From NCBI GenBank assembly GCA_016206285.1, contig JACQRW010000013.1:1-37052 (forward strand): a stretch of DNA of 37,052 nt. Direction: 5' to 3'. Position 1 is the stretch's first letter, and the number at the start of each line of letters is the position of its first letter. The DNA comes from Candidatus Sungiibacteriota bacterium. GTDB lineage: Bacteria; Patescibacteriota; Minisyncoccia; Sungbacterales; HO2-52-23. Shown in pieces: positions 28,663 to 35,683 of this stretch. The notes beneath the pieces are model-generated. The model searched no databases and had not been told where the DNA came from. It saw only the letters and a list, made by a program, of their open reading frames with translations. The position numbers were made by a program, and so were the translations under genes.

Positions 28663-29631
28663 TTACTGTCCGCCTTCAGCGGAGAATGAATTCTCAAGCC
28701 ATGTAATTAATTTTCTGCCATCGCCGAAGCGGTCATGCGATCCCATCAATACGATCAGCGCGACATGATTCGGTTTTACCGGATACAGCATGGCAAGCGT
28801 CCCCTGTGCGGCATTGGTAAAACCCGTTTTGCTTCCAAGAATGGCGGGGAATTCTTTCAAAAGGTCGTTGGTGTTTTCAATGGTATGGCTTTTGCGGTTC
28901 ACGGAATAGACTGTTGTTTCAACCGTGCGCGAGATTTCGAAAATATTTTGGTGCGTATAAAAAATATGGTCGAGCAGGCGCGCTACGTCGGCGGCGCTCA
29001 TAAAGTGATCAGGATCGTCAAGTCCGATCGGATTTTGAAAGTGCGAGTCTGTCATGCCAATCCGCGCGGCTTTTTGATTCATGAGGTCTGTAAATGAAGT
29101 GGTGGTTGCGGCTGCCATGGCAGCGCTGCGGCTCCGGTGTTTTTTTTGGATTGTTTCGGCAATCGCATATGCGGCATCGTTTGCCGAGGCGATAACGGCG
29201 AACTTTAACATATCGTCGCGGAGAAAGGATTCTCCTGCGGCAGCGCTGCTTTGGGTCGGGTCTACTTTTTTGGCAATCGCAGAGAAAGTAACAAGGTCCG
29301 AAGAAGCAAGTTCTTCTGCGGCTATGGTCGCGGTCATAAGTTTGGTGAGGCTTGCCGGCGGCATGCGCTTCAATTCCCGCCGGCTCAAGAGGGGCGTTTT
29401 TTCTCCGACAAGGCGCACGACATAGCTTTCGGCATCAATGCCCTCCGGCTCCGGGATTACGGCTGTCGGCCGGATTCTTTTTAATGCGGCAATCTCGCTC
29501 GCCGTCTGTTCCCTGATTGCCGGCGGGGTATCTTCAAACGGCTTGCTGATCTTTGTAAATGCGAAAAATCCCAGAGCAATAACGCCAAGTACAATAACAC
29601 TGTTTTTAATAAAGGGAGATTCGTAGTTCAT
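28663..29631 (-). CDS. D-alanyl-D-alanine carboxypeptidase, S11 family
   Basis: A penicillin-binding protein of DacA type that trims the last D-Ala from peptidoglycan stem peptides. A single N-terminal helix (about 8-26) anchors it or acts as a signal. The catalytic motifs are intact: SLTK (SxxK, within MPPASLTKLM), SAND (SxN) and KTG (GSKTGFTNAA). At 322 aa it contains the S11 catalytic domain but not the long C-terminal beta domain and amphipathic anchor of E. coli PBP5; the N-terminal helix may anchor it instead. It is 12 bp after scpB and 7 bp before mraY. Confidence 0.93.
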   Translation of the reverse strand: MNYESPFIKNSVIVLGVIALGFFAFTKISKPFEDTPPAIREQTASEIAALKRIRPTAVIPEPEGIDAESYVVRLVGEKTPLLSRRELKRMPPASLTKLMTATIAAEELASSDLVTFSAIAKKVDPTQSSAAAGESFLRDDMLKFAVIASANDAAYAIAETIQKKHRSRSAAMAAATTTSFTDLMNQKAARIGMTDSHFQNPIGLDDPDHFMSAADVARLLDHIFYTHQNIFEISRTVETTVYSVNRKSHTIENTNDLLKEFPAILGSKTGFTNAAQGTLAMLYPVKPNHVALIVLMGSHDRFGDGRKLITWLENSFSAEGGQ

Positions 29632-29643
29632 TGGATGTCTTCA

Positions 29644-30219
29644 TTAAAGAGATGCCGCGGGTTGCTGTGTTGCCGGTATTTCTGCTGTCCCAGGCTTTTC
29701 TTCCGCGATTTCTATGGCCTCTTTTTGCAGTGATTCGTATTCCGGAAGCTCTTCCAGTTTGGAAAGTCCGAAATGCTCCAGAAACTGAAAACTGATACGG
29801 TACTGGTATGCCCGAGCATCGCGCGGATGTTCAATCCGTTCGATCAATCCGCGCATCAGCAGATTCCGCAAAGTGAACGATGAATTCACGCCGCGGATAT
29901 AATCTATCTCCGGCCGGGAAAGAGGCCCCTTATATGCCACTATTGCAAGGGTTTCCAGCCCGGAGCGGGACAGTCCTTCGGTAAATTCGCTTTTGACCAA
30001 TTTCTCCACATAGGCATGGGCATCCGGATGCGAGCCGATCTCCACTGCTCCGTCCTTTTGTACGAGCACCAGTCCCCTGTCCGTGTATTCGTGGGCAAGC
30101 TGATGAACACCGTCGCTGATTTCTTCTTCGGACAGTTCAAGAAGCTGTCCGAGCTCTTTGAGCTTCATCGGCTCGCCATGCATAAACAGCAACGCTTCAA
30201 TTATTGACTTGGTCTGCAT
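29644..30219 (-). CDS. scpB: Segregation and condensation protein B
   Basis: The winged-helix subunit of the SMC-ScpAB condensin that organises and segregates the chromosome. A 191-aa protein with two winged-helix domains: ALLFMHGEPMKLKELGQLLE opens the first, and EFTEGLSRSGLETLAIVAYK and LSRPEIDYIRGVNSSFTLRN the second; RDARAYQYRISFQFLEHFGL follows, a hallmark of ScpB. The C-terminal 30 residues are acidic and disordered. It follows scpA after 16 bp. No smc gene is in the window. Confidence 0.94.
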   Translation of the reverse strand: MQTKSIIEALLFMHGEPMKLKELGQLLELSEEEISDGVHQLAHEYTDRGLVLVQKDGAVEIGSHPDAHAYVEKLVKSEFTEGLSRSGLETLAIVAYKGPLSRPEIDYIRGVNSSFTLRNLLMRGLIERIEHPRDARAYQYRISFQFLEHFGLSKLEELPEYESLQKEAIEIAEEKPGTAEIPATQQPAASL

Positions 30220-30235
30220 AACGTTAACTTACCAT

Positions 30236-30940
30236 TTATATAATTCTCTTTACTATAATATCCGAAAAAGCGCTTTCCTGCCGCACGTCAACAAGTTTTT
30301 CTTTCGTAAGCTCCAAGATCGCAAGAAAACTGACAATAATATCAACTTTCTCTCGTGATCCCTTCACGATCTCCGAAAAAGCGCGCTCAACCGCATTTTG
30401 CACCAGTGATCTGATCTGTGCCATGCGCTCTTCAAGAGAAACCACCCGCTTCATCTTCTCTTCGATCAGCTTCTCGATTTTTGGCAGCGCCGCGAGGAAT
30501 GTGCGAAATGCTTGTGCAATATCCCCGAGCGCGAGCTGCGGCGGCGGGAAAAAAACAGGGGCAAAAGCAAGATAGGCATCGCGGACAAAAATGGGTTTGC
30601 GCGCCGACTCCAATTTTTTAAGCACTGCCGCCCGATCCCGGAATTTCCGGTATTCGGAGAGGCGAGCCTCGAGTTCTTCAGCCGATTGATCTTCCTCTTC
30701 CGAAACCGGCAGATTTGGCAGAAGCGACCGCGACTTGATCAGCATGAGCTGAGATGCGACAACCAAAAACTCCGCGAGCTGCTCCGGGTCGATCTGCTCA
30801 AGAGAGCGCACATGCGCGATGTACTCCTCTGCCACCCGTGCAAGCGATATCTCCGAGATGGAAAGTCTTTCCTTTTCAATCAGTTCAAGGAGCAGCTCAA
30901 GCGGCCCTTCAAATTTTTCATGTTTGATCTCGAAAACCAC
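30236..30940 (-). CDS. scpA: Segregation and condensation protein A
   Basis: The kleisin subunit bridging the SMC dimer and ScpB. A 234-aa protein with FEGPLELLLELIEKERLSIS at the N-terminus, the typical ScpA start, and IAHVRSLEQIDPEQLAEFLV with ASQLMLIKSRSLLP after it. The middle (about 110-150) is a variable linker, and the C-terminal winged helix reads KVDIIVSFLAILELTKEKLV. It starts with GTG. It is the first gene of scpA-scpB-dacA-mraY, and is divergent from aspS, with only 65 bp between them. Confidence 0.93.
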   Translation of the reverse strand: MVFEIKHEKFEGPLELLLELIEKERLSISEISLARVAEEYIAHVRSLEQIDPEQLAEFLVVASQLMLIKSRSLLPNLPVSEEEDQSAEELEARLSEYRKFRDRAAVLKKLESARKPIFVRDAYLAFAPVFFPPPQLALGDIAQAFRTFLAALPKIEKLIEEKMKRVVSLEERMAQIRSLVQNAVERAFSEIVKGSREKVDIIVSFLAILELTKEKLVDVRQESAFSDIIVKRII

Positions 30941-31005
30941 ATGTTGAGTGTAACGTTCAAATGGTCAGTTGTAAACAGTGGAAAACTATAGTAACATGGC
31001 TCTAT

Positions 31006-32322
31006 ATGGAACGAACTCATATCGGCGACATCAAACAACATATCGGCGGGCAGGTGACCATTGCCGGGTTTGCCCAGGTGATCCGCAACCAGGGCAGTAT
31101 TCAGTTTATTGTTGTACGCGACATTTCGGGCACCGTACAGGTCGTGGTAACCAAAGATAAGACTGAAGCGCGGCAGATCGTTGATTCGCTCAATCTCGAA
31201 TCCGTGGTGCAAATTTCCGGTTTGGTAAAAGAAGAGAAACAGGCGCCCGGCGGGTTTGAGATCGCTGCGGAAAGCATTGTTGTACTTTCGCTCGCAGAGC
31301 CTGAACTGCCTATTCCCATTATAGAAAAAGGAAGCGACGAAGAAGCCGATCAGTCCATCAGGCTTGACTGGCGCTGGCTTGACTTGCGAAAACCCAAACA
31401 TGCGCTGACCTTCAAAGTGTGGACGCTTATGGAGGCCGCATTCAGGGAATACTGGGTAAGCCGCGACTTTATCGAAATCCACTCTCCGAAGCTGATTGCC
31501 ACACCCAGTGAATCCGGCTCCGAGGTATTTGAGGTAACCTATTTCGAGCGCAAGGCCTATCTTGCCCAGTCTCCCCAATTCTACAAGCAGATGGCCATGG
31601 CAGCCGGGTTTGAGAAAGTATTTGAAGTGGGGCCGGTATTCCGCGCGGAACCGTCTTTTACCTCGCGCCATGCGACCGAATTCACCGGATACGATATGGA
31701 AATGTCATATATCTCGTCTCATGAAGATGTCATGGCCGAGGAGGAAAAAACCATCCAATATGTTTTGCAAAAAGTAAAAGACAAACACGGGGAAGAAATA
31801 CAAACATTGCTTGGGCGCGAAGTGATCGTGCCGTCCCTGCCCTTTCCGAGGATATCCATGCACGAGACCAAACAGATTCTTGCCGGACTTGGCGTACCCA
31901 GCGAAAAAGACGGCGATATCTCGCCCGAGGAGGAGCGCAAGATATCGGAATATGTTCGGGAAAAGCACGGGCATGAATTCGTATTCATCACCGAGTATCC
32001 GGTAAGCGTGAGGCCATTTTACCACATGCGCGATGAGGGCGATCCGTCCCTTACCAAAAGTTTTGATCTGCTCTGGAACGGCTTGGAAGTAACCACCGGC
32101 GCGCAGCGCGAGCATCGCTACGACGTGCTGGTTTCGCAGGCAAAAGAAAAAGGCATGGGTTTGGAGCCGATCCAATTTTATCTCAATTTCTTCAAATACG
32201 GCTGTCCCCCGCACGGCGGATTCGGCATGGGGCCCAACCGCATGATCATGAAGCTGCTCAATATCGAAAACGTCCGCGAGGCATCTTTCCTCTACCGCGG
32301 CGTCAAACGGCTGGAACCGTAA
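31006..32322 (+). CDS. aspS: Aspartyl-tRNA synthetase, archaeal/non-discriminating type
   Basis: A class IIb aminoacyl-tRNA synthetase charging tRNA-Asp, perhaps also tRNA-Asn. The start at 31006 (MERTHIGDIKQHIGGQ) replaces the track start, whose extra 15 residues lack family features. An N-terminal OB-fold anticodon domain (about 1-105) leads to the catalytic core with motif 2 FRAEPSFTSRHATEFTGYD and motif 3 GFGMGPNRMIMKLL. At 438 aa and without the bacterial GAD insertion, it is the short archaeal/eukaryotic form. The anticodon-reading position, Trp in discriminating and His in non-discriminating archaeal enzymes, is Gln here (GFAQVIRN). A strong terminator follows. Confidence 0.93.
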   Translation: MERTHIGDIKQHIGGQVTIAGFAQVIRNQGSIQFIVVRDISGTVQVVVTKDKTEARQIVDSLNLESVVQISGLVKEEKQAPGGFEIAAESIVVLSLAEPELPIPIIEKGSDEEADQSIRLDWRWLDLRKPKHALTFKVWTLMEAAFREYWVSRDFIEIHSPKLIATPSESGSEVFEVTYFERKAYLAQSPQFYKQMAMAAGFEKVFEVGPVFRAEPSFTSRHATEFTGYDMEMSYISSHEDVMAEEEKTIQYVLQKVKDKHGEEIQTLLGREVIVPSLPFPRISMHETKQILAGLGVPSEKDGDISPEEERKISEYVREKHGHEFVFITEYPVSVRPFYHMRDEGDPSLTKSFDLLWNGLEVTTGAQREHRYDVLVSQAKEKGMGLEPIQFYLNFFKYGCPPHGGFGMGPNRMIMKLLNIENVREASFLYRGVKRLEP

Positions 32323-32334
32323 AAAATAAAGAAG

Positions 32335-32365
32335 ACGGCTGCATCTTTTGTTGTAGCCGTTTTTA
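32335..32365 (+). terminator. Intrinsic terminator of aspS
   Basis: ACGGCTGCA and TGTAGCCGT form a 9-bp stem (one G-U pair) with an 8-nt loop, followed by TTTTATT. On the other strand a T-rich stretch follows after a gap, so it may also serve the 28-aa ORF. Confidence 0.85.
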
Positions 32366-32414
32366 TTGATACTCCATGATGGGTTTCGTGTGTATAGATT
32401 AAAAAACGCCAAAA

Positions 32415-32501
32415 TTAATGCGTGATATATTGTACGGGCACTACAGCATCTCTAGGATGCACCAAGAAAGGTTCTTGGATCAAGCCGCTTGCATGTGCCA
32501 T
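32415..32501 (-). CDS. Possible 28-aa small protein
   Basis: Too short for the ORF track. A GGAGG lies 4 nt before an ATG that opens MAHASGLIQEPFLVHPRDAV and ends with TAA after TH. It has no membrane segment and no recognised family. It sits alone in the 229-bp gap between aspS and the HIT gene, 50 bp downstream of the HIT stop, and the aspS terminator lies beyond it. The ribosome binding site is the main support; the rest of the gap shows nothing else. Confidence 0.4.
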   Translation of the reverse strand: MAHASGLIQEPFLVHPRDAVVPVQYITH

Positions 32502-32551
32502 ACTTCCTCCAAAACCAAGCAAGGCATCATTTCTAAAAAAATTTTGGAAAA

Positions 32552-33040
32552 TCAAGTAGTTGTTCTCGTTTTTTTCTTATTGAGAAATATTTGAATAGCT
32601 TTCGCAGTGCGGCCAATGGCTTTAATATTTTGCGCTGTCATGTCACCTACTTTATATTGTTTTGAGATTAAGGCAACCGCCTTTGGACCAATTCCGATCT
32701 GGCGGCGAACCGCCGCTGTTCTTGGAAAGACCCAAAAATGAAGATGCCGCACTCCTTCACCGAATTTCAGAATATATACTTTTTGTGCACCAGTAACGAA
32801 ACGAATAGCAGATGTTACTTTTTGTAAAACCATTCCCATTTCTCGCGCTTCAGCCGGATGCAACTCATCCGCCTCTTCAATGTGTCTTTTTGTTTTTAGA
32901 ATAAGAAATCCGGGCAAGCTCATACCGAACGCATGCTCCACGATCCAGTGTTGCGTAGCATAAATCTGTCCCCCTACAGATTGATCTTTTCCTGTTGTGT
33001 AAGAGCACGAGATGCAACTATCATTTATTTTTTTCTCCAT
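32552..33040 (-). CDS. HIT-like protein with CxxC motif
   Basis: A 162-aa histidine-triad-like nucleotide-binding protein. The start at 33040 (MEKKINDSCISC) is taken instead of the track's 33100, which would overlap the kinase gene. An N-terminal CISC resembles half of a zinc site. LPGFLILKTKRHIEEADEL and VYILKFGEGVRHLHFWVFPR are HIT-family segments; the triad HxHxH reads HLHFW, so the middle (nucleophile) His remains but the third is Trp. Activity as a nucleotidyl hydrolase is therefore uncertain. The C-terminus is basic (NKKKTRTT). It begins 20 bp after the kinase stop and may be cotranscribed. Confidence 0.8.
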   Translation of the reverse strand: MEKKINDSCISCSYTTGKDQSVGGQIYATQHWIVEHAFGMSLPGFLILKTKRHIEEADELHPAEAREMGMVLQKVTSAIRFVTGAQKVYILKFGEGVRHLHFWVFPRTAAVRRQIGIGPKAVALISKQYKVGDMTAQNIKAIGRTAKAIQIFLNKKKTRTTT

Positions 33041-33060
33041 AAAGATATTACCTATTTCTC

Positions 33061-34491
33061 TTAAACGATATTGCCTTTCCGGATTGGTATCTCTACCCAA
33101 AAGGTGCTGCCATTGCCGGGTCCCGGAGATTCAACACCCACCCGGCCGCCGTGATCTTCCACAATACGTTTGGCAAAATAGAGCCCGATGCCGGTGCCAT
33201 TGACTACAAGATTTTTCGCTTCCGGAAGCCGGTTGAATTTCACGAAAAGTTTCGGGATATCCTCTTTTTTAATGCCAAGTCCGTGGTCTTTCACGCTGAA
33301 GCGGAGTGTTTTATCTTTGTCAGCTTCTTCAATCATGACACTGATACTTCCTTCTTTGGAATACTTCATCGCGTTGTCAATGATATTCACCGCAACTTCG
33401 CGCATCTTGTCGGCATCGAACAGAAACGGAGCAAGATTTTCCGCATGGTTTTCAAAGACGAGCTTAAGCCCTTTTTTCTTTGCCGCAGGCGTATATTCTG
33501 TGACAATCCCCTGCATCATTTTTACAAAATCCGCCTCTTTGAATTCATAATGAATTTTTCCGGATTCAATGCGCGAAAGATCAAGCAAATCCGAGACAAG
33601 CTTGACCAGCTGGTCTGTCGAGTTGGCGACAATCTGAAGCGCGTTTTGGAGCTTCTTGTTTTTCCGGGGCGCGCCAAACTCTCCCTCCTGCACCAGCGAA
33701 ATATATCCTTTAATCACCGTAAGCGGGGTGCGCAGCTGGTGTCCGGCAATTGAAACGAATTCCGACTTCTGCGCATCAAGTTCTTTCAGACGCGCGTTTG
33801 CTTCACCAAGCTTGTCGTTCATCACCCGCAGCTGTTCGTATAATTCGGCTTTATCAAGGGCTACGGCAACCACATCGGCAAAGATGGCAAGCGACTCTTT
33901 TTCGTATTCTGCAAGTTCGTCGAATTTTCTGTTTGAAAATAAGATCAATGCGCCGATCACCTTATTGTTGATGATGAGAGGATACCCCAGCGTGGTTTTG
34001 ATATGGACTTCCTTTACGACAAAATTCCGCACATGTTCCGGGATCACGTCTTTCCAGATATGCCCGAGGCCGTCTTTATGATGCGCGGATCTTCCCCTGA
34101 TGATTTCTCTTAAAAAAGGATTCTCCTCGATATTCGAAATCGTGTATTTTTCAAAGGAATGTCCGAATTCAACTTCAATTTTGCGCAGTCTGCCGGATAC
34201 TGCGAAAGCAAGCGGATAGAGAGTCTTATTCTCTTCTCCTGTGGTAAAAATTCCTACCAGTTCGAGTTCAAGGGCCTCTCGCACGATCTTGACCACCTCC
34301 TCCCCGAGCGCCTTTGGCTTGAACGTCTGAATGCTGGTCTGGTAGAGCTGCCGCAAGATAGACAACGTCTTATTTTTTACCACCAGCTCAGAGTTCCGCT
34401 TATACAGCGTTTCCGTAACCTCCTTAAAATTCTCATCCGCCGAAGTTTGCGAAGCGGCCCCTCCGATTTTTCGAGTCAAAAAAGAAAACAT
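33061..34491 (-). CDS. GAF-domain sensor histidine kinase, cytoplasmic
   Basis: A two-component sensor kinase of about 476 aa from the ATG at 34491 (MFSFLTRKIGG); the track's upstream TTG overlaps the -10 box. It has no transmembrane segment. Coiled coil about 20-60, GAF-like domain (about 65-215), a second coiled coil, then the HisKA domain with SIAGHQLRTPLTVIKGYISL (phospho-His) and the ATPase domain: N box VNIIDNAMKYS, G1 DHGLGIKKED, F box LFVKFNRL and G2 GTGIGLYFAKRI. All catalytic boxes are intact. No response regulator adjoins it; the orphan CheY-like protein at 27121 is a candidate. Its promoter overlaps a 9-bp dyad. Confidence 0.93.
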   Translation of the reverse strand: MFSFLTRKIGGAASQTSADENFKEVTETLYKRNSELVVKNKTLSILRQLYQTSIQTFKPKALGEEVVKIVREALELELVGIFTTGEENKTLYPLAFAVSGRLRKIEVEFGHSFEKYTISNIEENPFLREIIRGRSAHHKDGLGHIWKDVIPEHVRNFVVKEVHIKTTLGYPLIINNKVIGALILFSNRKFDELAEYEKESLAIFADVVAVALDKAELYEQLRVMNDKLGEANARLKELDAQKSEFVSIAGHQLRTPLTVIKGYISLVQEGEFGAPRKNKKLQNALQIVANSTDQLVKLVSDLLDLSRIESGKIHYEFKEADFVKMMQGIVTEYTPAAKKKGLKLVFENHAENLAPFLFDADKMREVAVNIIDNAMKYSKEGSISVMIEEADKDKTLRFSVKDHGLGIKKEDIPKLFVKFNRLPEAKNLVVNGTGIGLYFAKRIVEDHGGRVGVESPGPGNGSTFWVEIPIRKGNIV

Positions 34492-34499
34492 ATGGTAAA

Positions 34500-34533
34500 A
34501 GTATAACAATTTGCCACTAAACTAGCAAATTGT
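34500..34533 (-). promoter_or_regulatory. Histidine kinase promoter with overlapping operator-like dyad
   Basis: Minus strand TTGCTA (34523-34528), 17-nt spacer, TATACT (34500-34505), 8 nt before the ATG. A perfect inverted repeat, ACAATTTGC and GCAAATTGT (34506-34514, 34525-34533, centres 19 bp apart), covers the spacer and -35. This is where a dimeric repressor would bind. Confidence 0.6.
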
Positions 34534-34563
34534 AAAAATGCCTAAAATAATGATGAATTAGGC
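34534..34563 (-). terminator. Probable terminator after the GNAT tail
   Basis: On the minus strand GCCTAA and TTAGGC form a 6-bp stem with a 12-nt loop, followed by ATTTTT. It lies between the GNAT tail stop and the kinase promoter. Confidence 0.55.
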
Positions 34564-34588
34564 GGGTTTTATATGGTAATTAATTTCT

Positions 34589-34663
34589 TCAAATCCCTAT
34601 ATACCGCAAACTCTCCGGCACGTCTTCGGGTTTGAGGTCAGCCACGATGGCCGCTGCAGCATT
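34589..34663 (-). pseudogene. In-frame tail after the GNAT stop, paralog of the 49-aa protein
   Basis: Directly after the GNAT TAA the same frame stays open for 24 codons, NAAAAIVADLKPEDVPESLR and four more, ending in TGA. It matches the C-terminus of the 49-aa protein (35478-35627): 54 bp aligned with 49 identical, and most of the differences are synonymous. It could be a fossil of a second copy, a gene end cut off by the GNAT stop, or a readthrough extension. Confidence 0.6.
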
Positions 34664-35407
34664 TTATTGATTCTTCTCTAAAATCAAAATCCAGGGAATG
34701 CTTTCACCCTCAAATTTCGCATCAACTCCGACCCATCCTTCGGAAAACAGTCTTTTTAACTCCTGATAGGAATTCTCATTGATTTCCATTTCCATGTATT
34801 CAGGTTGGACTTTCTCATCCTTGTTTTTCTCTGTTGCCGGTTCGTTTTCTCCAATTTGTTTGAATGCGACAAAATACGGTTCCAATATGCCGGCACCCGG
34901 CTCTTTTATTCCTACCAACGTAAACCCATCTCTTATTTTTGTGTATACGGAAATTGGTCGGGTTATTTCAATCTCGGAGCAAACATATTTCGCGTCATGC
35001 TGTCCTGCCCAGTCGATTCTTTTCTGTGTCAAAATCGAGAATAGTCCTCGCTTTCGGTGGTCTTCCCGGACTGCGGAATACTCCAATAATACTCCGTCCT
35101 TATGCATAAGCTGATTTTTATTTAAACCCAGCCTGTGCTTGTCTTCTTCCCCTAATTTTTTTACTTTTGCACCACCCACAACGTCGCCATTCGCATCCCG
35201 AACCACAAAAATTCTCGTAATATCCGGATGTGCGGCGATATATTCCGGCGTGTATTCGTCCGGCGGCTCCGCTTCGCCCCAGTTCACTTTCAGAATCGGA
35301 TCGGCAAAAGCAAAATAATCCCTTATTTCTTGGGCTGTACCAGCCTCTTTTGCTTCCAATCCCATCTCCGTTTTTTCATCCGGTGAAAAATGATGTTGTT
35401 CGTTCAT
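34664..35407 (-). CDS. GNAT-family N-acetyltransferase
   Basis: A 247-aa acetyltransferase-like protein. The core GNAT fold lies at about 30-190: DITRIFVVRDANGDVVGGAK (beta strands), then VLLEYSAVREDHRKRGLFSI, the acetyl-CoA motif A (normally RxxGxG/A; here RKRGLF), and a following helix. The C-terminal 60 residues (EMEINENSYQELKRLFSEGW) form an extra domain. The substrate is unknown. A -10-like TATATA lies upstream. The gene sits between two copies of a 54-bp sequence, one just after its stop and one within the upstream 49-aa gene, so it may have arrived between duplicated copies. Confidence 0.8.
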   Translation of the reverse strand: MNEQHHFSPDEKTEMGLEAKEAGTAQEIRDYFAFADPILKVNWGEAEPPDEYTPEYIAAHPDITRIFVVRDANGDVVGGAKVKKLGEEDKHRLGLNKNQLMHKDGVLLEYSAVREDHRKRGLFSILTQKRIDWAGQHDAKYVCSEIEITRPISVYTKIRDGFTLVGIKEPGAGILEPYFVAFKQIGENEPATEKNKDEKVQPEYMEMEINENSYQELKRLFSEGWVGVDAKFEGESIPWILILEKNQ

Positions 35408-35477
35408 AGCTGACTTTATATATACATCGTACCATACTTACGCAAAACAAAAAGCACCCATGCACTATGGATGCTTC

Positions 35478-35627
35478 CTACCTCAAACTCACCGGCACGT
35501 CTTCCGGTTTGAGATCAGCCACAATGGCAGCTGCAGCTTCTTTGCATACTTCTATTGATGCTCTTCCAAACAGGCGTTCGTACTGCGCCACGAGCGCATC
35601 TATACTGTCGAGATTTGTTTTTGACAT
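35478..35627 (-). CDS. 49-aa hypothetical protein, paralog of the GNAT tail
   Basis: Too short for the track. It starts MSKTNLDSIDALVAQYERLF and ends in AAAAIVADLKPEDVPVSLR. Helical throughout. The C-terminal part recurs after the GNAT stop with mostly silent differences, which is evidence that both copies were under protein-level selection. It has no strong ribosome site; a TATAAA -10-like box lies about 14 nt before its ATG, overlapping the opposite promoter of the nucleotidase gene. Confidence 0.6.
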   Translation of the reverse strand: MSKTNLDSIDALVAQYERLFGRASIEVCKEAAAAIVADLKPEDVPVSLR

Positions 35628-35662
35628 TTATCTGCGTACCCTTTATACTCTATCGGTAGAGT
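35621..35662 (+). promoter_or_regulatory. Consensus promoter and dyad of the nucleotidase gene
   Basis: TTGACA (35621-35626), exactly 17 nt, TATACT (35644-35649): the best promoter in the window. The inverted repeat ACTCTA-TCGG-TAGAGT (35647-35662) spans the expected start site and could be an operator. The -35 overlaps the start codon of the divergent 49-aa gene. Confidence 0.8.
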
Positions 35663-35683
35663 TCATTAAAATAGGAGGAAATT

